DNA of 33,561 nt from a virus: the IMG/VR virus record IMGVR_UViG_3300025769_000046, positions 1-33,561 of that record, one strand, 5' to 3'. A program made the translations under genes and the position numbers. Below the pieces are notes generated by a model that saw only the letters and a program-made list of their open reading frames with translations, was not told the origin of the DNA and did not search any database. Each line of letters begins with the position of its first letter. Position 1 is the first letter of the stretch. This document shows, piece after piece, positions 29,931 to 33,561 of this stretch.

Positions 29931-29951
29931 GACCTACAATGGAGACTAGAG

Positions 29952-30368
29952 ATGACAAAGCTAAACATCACTTCTTACAAAGACCTAGTTGCTGCGAAAA
30001 CGGCTATCATAAATTACCACAAAGGTGACGAAAATGAATACATCAGAGAGTCAATGGCCCGAGATGCATGCTTCACCAGTCACAATAGCATGATGTGGAA
30101 GACAGGTCAGATGGCAGACATCAAGGCAGAACTTGTTGAATGGCGCAAAGATAATACAGGTGCCGAGGTCATTGACGTTAAGATCGCGCGGAAGATGAAG
30201 CTCTACAGAAGCATGGAGCCAGAACTTGCCGAACTGGAAGAGCGGCACCAAGCTGACCGTGAGGTCTACAAGGCCATCACTGGCGACGAGTGGAAGCCGC
30301 GCGGCAAGCGTGACCATTCATCAGACAAGCTGGGCGAGCTTCACGAACTAGACGCAATGCTTGGCTAA
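29952..30368 (+). CDS. Hypothetical 138-residue early protein
   Basis: First gene of the rightward half. Charged and helical (NYHKGDENEYIRESMARDA; EPELAELEERHQADREVYKAITGDEW), no cysteine pair, no membrane segment, ending with GELHELDAMLG. I do not recognise a family. The ATG at 29952 has GGAGACTAGAG before it; the frame also extends upstream to 29769 but that part is unlike protein-coding sequence and crosses the hairpins. Being first after the divergent promoter region and before a terminator, it is likely an immediate-early takeover protein (inference). Confidence 0.7.
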   Translation: MTKLNITSYKDLVAAKTAIINYHKGDENEYIRESMARDACFTSHNSMMWKTGQMADIKAELVEWRKDNTGAEVIDVKIARKMKLYRSMEPELAELEERHQADREVYKAITGDEWKPRGKRDHSSDKLGELHELDAMLG

Positions 30369-30374
30369 CGGATT

Positions 30375-30393
30375 GGGGCTTCGGCCCCTTTTC
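30375..30393 (+). terminator. Rho-independent terminator after the first early gene
   Basis: GGGGC-TTCG-GCCCC (30375-30388) followed by TTTT, 6 bp after the stop. The short T-run (TTTTCGC) makes it a moderate terminator, so some read-through into the next gene is likely. Confidence 0.75.
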
Positions 30394-30508
30394 GCTTGCT
30401 CACCTTTGAGCCTGCGTGTCGAACAGGTAGCAGGTTGGGAAGGTTGGGAAAAGTACTGGCGGCTCACGCCAAAAAGTAAGGCTCAATAGAATCCAAAAGG
30501 AGAACAAA

Positions 30509-30703
30509 ATGGATACTCGTGACACCACTCTAACAACCACACTGCGTGGCATCATCAAGCAAGAGATTGAACTGGCACTCTATGTTCGTGACAAAGAACC
30601 AAAAGATGAATTGCCAATTGATATTGAGAATTATCGTGGCGAAATTGAAACGATGATCTCTGAATACATTAACTACAATGTCACAGTGTCAATCGAAGGC
30701 TAA
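30509..30703 (+). CDS. 64-residue acidic early protein
   Basis: MDTRDTTLTTTLRGIIKQEIELALYVRD followed by an acidic helix (ENYRGEIETMISEYINYN) and a short strand VTVSIEG. It is small, acidic and soluble, and not recognised. The strong RBS AAAAGGAGAACAAA is the same leader type as before the exonuclease gene. It is preceded by a 140-bp gap containing the terminator, a GGTTGGGAA tandem repeat (about 30434-30452) and a short GGCG/CGCC hairpin. Confidence 0.75.
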   Translation: MDTRDTTLTTTLRGIIKQEIELALYVRDKEPKDELPIDIENYRGEIETMISEYINYNVTVSIEG

Positions 30704-30710
30704 ACCAAAG

Positions 30711-30746
30711 TGACGTAACGTCACAAATATAAATGACGCTACGTCA
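30711..30746. promoter_or_regulatory. Twin TGACG palindromes (operator pair)
   Basis: TGACGTAACGTCA (30711-30723) and TGACGCTACGTCA (30734-30746) stand 23 bp apart centre to centre, about two helical turns, in the 107-bp gap before the gene at 30811. The single sister copy is at 29228-29240. Each is followed by CACA. Strong candidate for a paired dimer-binding site controlling the DUF932 operon. Confidence 0.6.
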
Positions 30747-30769
30747 CACAACTATTAGCTATTAAACTA

Positions 30770-30783
30770 CTGCATACTTGCAG
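30770..30783 (+). promoter_or_regulatory. Operator candidate 2 of 3 (CTGCATACTTGCAG)
   Basis: A dyad with perfect ACTGCA/TGCAGT arms, 24 bp after the twin TGACG palindromes and 28 bp before the start at 30811. It belongs with the copies at 87-100 and 32304-32317. Two operator families in one short gap suggest this operon is controlled by two regulators. Confidence 0.55.
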
Positions 30784-30810
30784 TGCAACAACAATCCACG
30801 GAGAACAACA

Positions 30811-31005
30811 ATGGATATAAACATTCACAAAGTGAAAGAGGTGCGTGAACAAATCAGCCACTACACTAGTGGCATTAAGTTCATTTGCCGCAATCTGATT
30901 ATCGTAGATGAAAGCGGTAATGAATTTAAAATCAATTTCTTCACTGAAAAAGATGAACGTGCAATTGCACCACTTAAAACAGAACGGAGCTATCACAATG
31001 CTTGA
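30811..31005 (+). CDS. 64-residue protein upstream of the DUF932 gene
   Basis: MDINIHKVKEVREQISHYTSG.., then strands IKFICRNLIIVDESGNEFKINFFTEKD, so an alpha plus beta-hairpin mini-protein; one Cys. Not recognised. The ATG at 30811 is preceded by CGGAGAACAAC; a frame starting upstream would cross the operator. Its 3' end overlaps the DUF932 start by 8 bp. Confidence 0.75.
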   Translation: MDINIHKVKEVREQISHYTSGIKFICRNLIIVDESGNEFKINFFTEKDERAIAPLKTERSYHNA

Positions 31006-31825
31006 TATGACAAACGAATGGAGCTTTCCAATTGAAACGCAACCTGTCTTTGACATGCATGGCAATGAGATTGATGGGCAACAATGCATCATGCGCACTG
31101 ACACCAACAAAGTGTTAGGCGTACACGGCTCTCGCTACAAAGCAGTAAGCCATGATGATGTTGTCAATTCAATCTTAGATGGTGTGTCACAAGCAGACTT
31201 ATCGAATGACTACACCGTTGACGTTGAAGTCTTAGAAGATGGACGCAAACTACGCGGTCAGATTCTATTCAACGATTTAGTGGTAGAGCCTGAGGTCGGT
31301 GACCACGTTAAGTTCAGAGTCAACTTCTTTAATAGTTACGATGCCTCTTGGCCTTTCTCTCAAATCGCAGATGCCTTTAGATTATGGTGCAAGAACGGAT
31401 GCACCACGCCTGATGCAGTAGCTAAGACACGCTACAAACATACTGCGTCTATCAACGTAGAAGGTAGTGCCAATAAAATGATTAATGGTTTGCAACACTT
31501 CATGTCACGCAAGGAAGTGTGGCAGTCATGGATGCGCACACCAGTGACAGACGCACAGATAGAGAACTTCTTTAAGAAGACTGTAGCCAAAGCGTTCACG
31601 CGCCAAGTGACAGTCTCTAAGACTAACGAGAAGCAGCTTGAGAACTTGCTGTCTATCTGGAGCAACGAAGCGGCTGCGCTAGGCCACAACAAATGGGCTG
31701 CGTACAACACGCTAACCTATTGGGCAACGCACACTGGCGAACTGCGTTCACCGCATACTGCGCGTTACAATCGTGAAGCAGCCATTGCATCTGCAATGCG
31801 CAACAAAGAATGGGAGTTTGCTTAA
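30998..31825 (+). CDS. DUF932 family protein
   Basis: A 275-residue protein of the DUF932 (phage/plasmid-like) family, found on many phages and plasmids. Recognisable pieces are LGVHGSRYKAVSHDDVVNSI (about 40-59), the GRKLRGQILF strand pair, DHVKFRVNFFNSYDASWPF (about 103-121), and RLWCKNGCTTPDAVAK (about 131-146). The function of the family is not established; association with plasmid and phage replication or early takeover has been suggested. The ATG at 30998 (CGGAGC 9 nt upstream) is preferred over a frame start at 30908 within the previous gene. TAATG overlap with the next gene. Confidence 0.85.
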   Translation: MLDMTNEWSFPIETQPVFDMHGNEIDGQQCIMRTDTNKVLGVHGSRYKAVSHDDVVNSILDGVSQADLSNDYTVDVEVLEDGRKLRGQILFNDLVVEPEVGDHVKFRVNFFNSYDASWPFSQIADAFRLWCKNGCTTPDAVAKTRYKHTASINVEGSANKMINGLQHFMSRKEVWQSWMRTPVTDAQIENFFKKTVAKAFTRQVTVSKTNEKQLENLLSIWSNEAAALGHNKWAAYNTLTYWATHTGELRSPHTARYNREAAIASAMRNKEWEFA

Positions 31826-32025
31826 TGCTTAATCTATCAACCGAACAAGTGGATGCACTCAGCGATAAGCTGGGTGTAGACCTATCACCACATGCACACA
31901 TGGCTATTGCGGAAGCAATCAAGTCAATCAATCCTAACTTCAATGCAGACAAGTTCCTAGCTCGTTGCATGCAATCATGGGAGGACAATCATCTTGCCCC
32001 ACTCAACGACGAAATACCCTACTAA
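31825..32025 (+). CDS. 66-residue protein after DUF932
   Basis: MLNLSTEQVDALSDKLGVDLSPHAHMAIAEAIKSINPNFNADKF then SWEDNHLAPLNDEIPY. The start overlaps the DUF932 stop (TAATG). Helical, soluble and acidic; residues 5-40 could form a small three-helix bundle. It ends in DEIPY, reminiscent of an SSB-like acidic tail but not the same. Its last 32 bp overlap the TTG-started zinc protein that follows. Unknown function. Confidence 0.7.
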   Translation: MLNLSTEQVDALSDKLGVDLSPHAHMAIAEAIKSINPNFNADKFLARCMQSWEDNHLAPLNDEIPY

Positions 32026-32140
32026 GTATTGCAAAGTTTGCGAACGAAGAGTCATGGGCAGAGCAGATAGAATCTATTGTTCAAAAGCCTGTAGAAGTAA
32101 AGCTCACAGAGAAAAGGTGAAAAATGAATCCAAAGATTGA
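31994..32140 (+). CDS. 48-residue zinc-ribbon protein (TTG start)
   Basis: A short gene overlapped at both ends. The frame gives Cys13-x2-Cys16 (YCKVCERR), GRADR, then Cys29-x3-Cys33 (YCSKACRSK) and HREK, the pattern of small treble-clef/zinc-ribbon proteins of phages and bacteria (C-x2-C ... GR.D..YCS..CR...HR). There is no ATG before the first cysteines; a TTG at 31994 stands 8 nt behind GGGAGGA (31979-31985), an excellent Shine-Dalgarno. The stop is at 32138-32140. It is likely a nucleic-acid or protein-binding mini-protein. Confidence 0.7.
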   Translation: MPHSTTKYPTKYCKVCERRVMGRADRIYCSKACRSKAHREKVKNESKD

Positions 32141-32303
32141 AACCGTTGCTTGCCCAGAGTGCCTGGGCGATGGCAAGCTAACATATGAGCGGCGTGAACC
32201 GTGGATAGATCGTGACACACCGCCAAGCCTTGAAGAATACAGAGATACCTGTTGGAATTGCAAAGGCTCTGGTGAAGTAGAAGTTGACTACGATCCGTAC
32301 TAG
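32124..32303 (+). CDS. 59-residue DnaJ-type zinc-finger protein
   Basis: Two CxxCxGxG-like motifs are visible: CPECLGDG (Cys10/Cys13) and CWNCKGSG (Cys43/Cys46), the arrangement of the DnaJ cysteine-rich domain reduced to one zinc site, with a charged 29-residue linker. The ATG at 32124 is preceded by AAAAGG and overlaps the end of the zinc-ribbon gene by 17 bp. There is no J domain, so it is a stand-alone zinc module as seen in several phages, perhaps binding DNA or partner proteins. The stop (TAG, 32301-32303) touches the operator at 32304. Confidence 0.75.
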   Translation: MNPKIETVACPECLGDGKLTYERREPWIDRDTPPSLEEYRDTCWNCKGSGEVEVDYDPY

Positions 32304-32317
32304 TTGCATACATGCAG
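32304..32317 (+). promoter_or_regulatory. Operator candidate 3 of 3 (TTGCATACATGCAG)
   Basis: TGCA-TACA-TGCAGT, matching the copies at 87-100 and 30770-30783. It starts right after the stop codon of the DnaJ-type gene and ends 1 bp before the ATG of the HTH gene at 32319, where an ordinary Shine-Dalgarno is missing. This is the expected place for autoregulation by that HTH protein. Confidence 0.55.
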
Positions 32318-32318
32318 T

Positions 32319-32582
32319 ATGAAACCATATTTTTCACAACTGCAAGTATTAGCTAATGAGCTAAACGTACCTTTGCTTGATGCATTTGCACGAGCAGAGG
32401 TTCCAACTTCTACTTACTATCGGTCAGTCAACGGAACAACAGAGATGCGTTACGACACAGCTTGTCGTATCTACAAGGCGATCTATGAAGAACACTCGGC
32501 TGTCTCAAAACTACGATCAGCTAATCAAGATGCTGGTCAAAGCGAGACACGAAAAGAAACTGAGTCAACCAGACTTAGCTAA
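32319..32582 (+). CDS. HTH regulator 1 (small repressor-like protein)
   Basis: An 87-residue protein. LQVLANELNVPLLDAFARAEVPTSTYYRSVNGTTEMRYDTACRIYKAI (residues 8-55) reads as an XRE-like five-helix DNA-binding domain: a helix, the LDAFARAEVPTSTYYR helix-turn-helix, and a closing TACRIYKAI helix. The tail after residue 60 is polar and overlaps the next gene in another frame. The ATG at 32319 has no clear RBS and is next to operator 3, which points to leaderless or repressed translation. A good candidate for the protein binding the TGCA dyads. Confidence 0.65.
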   Translation: MKPYFSQLQVLANELNVPLLDAFARAEVPTSTYYRSVNGTTEMRYDTACRIYKAIYEEHSAVSKLRSANQDAGQSETRKETESTRLS

Positions 32583-32718
32583 AATCATAGGCTGCACCGA
32601 ATCTCTGATTCATAAATGGGAGCAGCACAAACGTGTTCCGTCTGGCTTCTTCCTAATGTGTTGGCTTGAGGCACTAGACTATGACATCGAAGTCAAAAAG
32701 AAAAAAACAAACGATTAA
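32485..32718 (+). CDS. HTH regulator 2 (XRE family)
   Basis: A 77-residue XRE/Cro-type protein: MLVKARHEKKLSQPDLAKIIGCTESLIHKWEQHKRVPSGFFLMCWLEAL, with LSQPDLAKIIGCTESLIHKWE (about 26-46) as the helix-turn-helix. The family normally binds palindromic operators as dimers. The ATG at 32485 lies behind AAGGCG; an internal ATG at 32530 is an alternative. It overlaps HTH regulator 1 by 98 bp and the following gene by 38 bp. It could bind the TGCA or TGACG dyads. Confidence 0.78.
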   Translation: MKNTRLSQNYDQLIKMLVKARHEKKLSQPDLAKIIGCTESLIHKWEQHKRVPSGFFLMCWLEALDYDIEVKKKKTND

Positions 32719-33001
32719 CTGCATTGCGTGTGGCACCATCACCGAATGGTTTGTTGCCATACTAAAGCGCAAGCATCGTCGCACAATGGAGAAGCATTGG
32801 TTTGTTTGTCTTCATTGCTATGAGGAGGACAGATGGCAAACCGTAACAAGTCAAAAGGAACTTACCACGAAAAGTGGTTTGTCGATTGGCTCAACAAAAT
32901 CAAAGCGAAGATCGAAGCGAAACGCGTCCCCCTCTCAGGAAGCTTGGGAGGCGAGTATTCAGGGGACATCCACCTCTTCATCAACGGACGAAAGTTGGTA
33001 G
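32681..33001 (+). CDS. CxxC...CxxC zinc protein overlapping the resolvase gene
   Basis: The first 52 residues are protein-like: MTSKSKRKKQTINCIACG.., with Cys14/Cys17 and Cys43/Cys46 (WFVCLHCYEED) forming a four-cysteine zinc site, flanked by basic residues. From about residue 52 the frame runs inside the resolvase gene, and its sequence there is Ser/Thr/Lys-rich and may be an unselected extension. The whole frame is 106 residues and shares 169 bp with the resolvase gene. Likely a nucleic-acid-binding mini-protein; expression of the long tail is uncertain. Confidence 0.55.
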   Translation: MTSKSKRKKQTINCIACGTITEWFVAILKRKHRRTMEKHWFVCLHCYEEDRWQTVTSQKELTTKSGLSIGSTKSKRRSKRNASPSQEAWEASIQGTSTSSSTDESW

Positions 33002-33162
33002 GCGAAGTTAAGTACAGAGATACGTCCAACTTCCCTAGCCCCTTTAAAGTATTAGAAGGCAGAGACATTGCTTTCTACAAAAGACGGAGAGGAACTCCGC
33101 AAACTCTAGTCATAATGACTGGCGAACAATTTAAAAAGCTAATGGAGAACAGCAGTGAGTAA
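32833..33162 (+). CDS. Holliday-junction-resolvase-like PD-(D/E)XK nuclease
   Basis: A 109-residue protein with the archaeal Hjc-type layout: SKGTYHEKWF with Glu13, SGSLGGEYSGDIHLF with Asp45, and GEVKYR with the catalytic Glu58-x-Lys60, then a helix and the ALVIM-like strand TPQTLVIMTG. It would resolve or debranch recombination junctions made by the exonuclease and annealing protein encoded just across the circle junction, so that concatemers can be packaged. GAGGAGG 5 nt before the ATG is a very strong RBS. Length is close to Hjc-type enzymes (about 120-140). Confidence 0.8.
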   Translation: MANRNKSKGTYHEKWFVDWLNKIKAKIEAKRVPLSGSLGGEYSGDIHLFINGRKLVGEVKYRDTSNFPSPFKVLEGRDIAFYKRRRGTPQTLVIMTGEQFKKLMENSSE

Positions 33163-33526
33163 ACACATTGGAAGAGCTATTGAAGATGAAGTTTGGTCAG
33201 CAAGCGTAAGCCGACCATCACACAAAATCTATGAAGAAGATCGCAAGGCACAAAAGGAACGCGCCAAATCATGGCGACCAGACAGCTTGCAAGTAAACGC
33301 AGAGCGCATCAAGCGTGGTGAACTTGTGGGCGTAGAGTATCTCTGGGGTCGTCGTGCTGTGCAAATGATTAAGCTTGGCATGATCCTCGAAGAAACTCTC
33401 GACGCTCATCGCAAGTCGTACATGGATGAGTACAAAGAACTGTACTCAGAACATCAGTACAACATTCACATTGGTGATCTAACGTCCAGACATGAGGCAG
33501 CAAAAGAACAATATAACTTGCCTTAA
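33155..33526 (+). CDS. Hypothetical protein spanning the contig junction
   Basis: A 123-residue charged protein starting at GTG 33155 (GGAGAA upstream), overlapping the resolvase stop by 8 bp. Helical, Lys/Glu/Arg-rich with RRAVQMIKLGMILEETLDAHRK (about 65-86) as the longest helix. No family recognised. Its last 86 bp are repeated at the start of the window, so it is intact and leads into the promoter of the exonuclease operon. Function unknown; position suggests the recombination/early module. Confidence 0.75.
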   Translation: MSKHIGRAIEDEVWSASVSRPSHKIYEEDRKAQKERAKSWRPDSLQVNAERIKRGELVGVEYLWGRRAVQMIKLGMILEETLDAHRKSYMDEYKELYSEHQYNIHIGDLTSRHEAAKEQYNLP

Positions 33527-33561
33527 CTGCACATATGCAGTAGAATCAAAAAAAAAGGAGA
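33441..33561. repeat. Terminal direct repeat, right copy
   Basis: Identical to 1-121. It covers the end of the gene at 33155, the operator and promoter of the exonuclease operon, and part of that operon's RBS. Confidence 0.9.

Larger units (their letters stand above)
29155..29951. other. Divergent non-coding region (797 bp) between late and early halves
   Basis: No convincing gene on either strand. It holds, from left to right: a G/C-tract in the terS leader, a promoter-like TTGACA reading left, a TGACG palindrome, a 13-bp inverted repeat spanning 99 bp (29306-29404), about 460 bp of unstructured sequence with no ATG-led gene, and two GC-rich hairpins just before the first early gene. Divergent position next to terS makes it the best candidate for early and late promoters, the packaging site and possibly the replication origin (inference). 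Confidence 0.7.

Noticed and set aside
29769-29951. N-terminal extension of the first early gene
   Set aside because: The extension crosses two GC-rich hairpins and is not protein-like; the ATG at 29952 has a good RBS.
29155-29951. tRNA gene search, prompted by a TTCGAAA loop near 29328
   Set aside because: The flanking bases do not form a T stem, and no acceptor or anticodon arm fits.
31724-31735. CAACGCACA inside the DUF932 gene, resembling the late motif
   Set aside because: Only a partial match (ends CACT instead of CAAA), inside a plus-strand early gene, no late gene downstream.

Overview
The window reads as the complete genome of a small lytic tailed phage with a T7-like short-tailed (podovirus) virion. 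The first 121 bases are repeated exactly as the last 121 bases, so the contig is a circle (or circularly permuted molecule) of about 33,440 bp cut at an arbitrary point inside a gene. Gene density is very high, with stop/start overlaps (ATGA, TAATG) throughout. No integrase, tRNA, CRISPR array or host gene was seen. The tail-fibre styles (MTKARDLA.., MAIKVGGTTV.. starts, propeller repeats, decapeptide repeats) and the small-gene set are those of marine phages of Proteobacteria. The host cannot be named from sequence alone.

Layout: the leftward (minus-strand) late half runs from about 29.15 kb down to 2.76 kb. In order of transcription it carries the small terminase, five small packaging/head genes, large terminase, a Thr-rich protein, portal, Bbp19-like protein, scaffold, a GNAT/gp13-like protein, major capsid, tail adaptor (gp11-like), nozzle (gp12-like), three internal virion (ejection) proteins, a T7-type tail-fibre adaptor, two beta-propeller fibres, a cassette of small membrane/lysis proteins and an M15-type endolysin. 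The rightward (plus-strand) early half runs from about 29.95 kb through the circle junction to 2.84 kb. It carries small unknown genes, a DUF932 protein, several tiny zinc-binding proteins, two HTH regulators, a Holliday-junction-resolvase-like nuclease, a YqaJ exonuclease, an ERF annealing protein and an SSB-like protein with an E. coli-type DDDIPF tail. The halves diverge at an approximately 800-bp non-coding region (29,155-29,951) and converge, with overlapping 3' ends, at about 2.8 kb.

How it works together (inference): there is no recognisable phage RNA polymerase, DNA polymerase, primase or helicase, unlike T7. The genome carries a recombination kit (exonuclease, annealing protein, SSB, resolvase) and so probably relies on host replication and transcription enzymes. 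Three regulatory motif families were found by reading. First, an 11-mer TTTGTGCGTTG occurs four times on the late strand, each ahead of a late gene cluster; two copies start exactly 48 nt from the next start codon. Second, a dyad TGCA-N4-TGCAGT occurs three times in the early half, one copy filling the spacer of a sigma70-like promoter and one directly in front of an HTH gene. Third, a palindrome TGACG-N3-CGTCA occurs three times around the divergent region and early operon. These would give this polymerase-less podovirus a transcription programme of its own. A second unusual point is a zinc-metalloprotease signature (HEIMH) inside the largest ejection protein.
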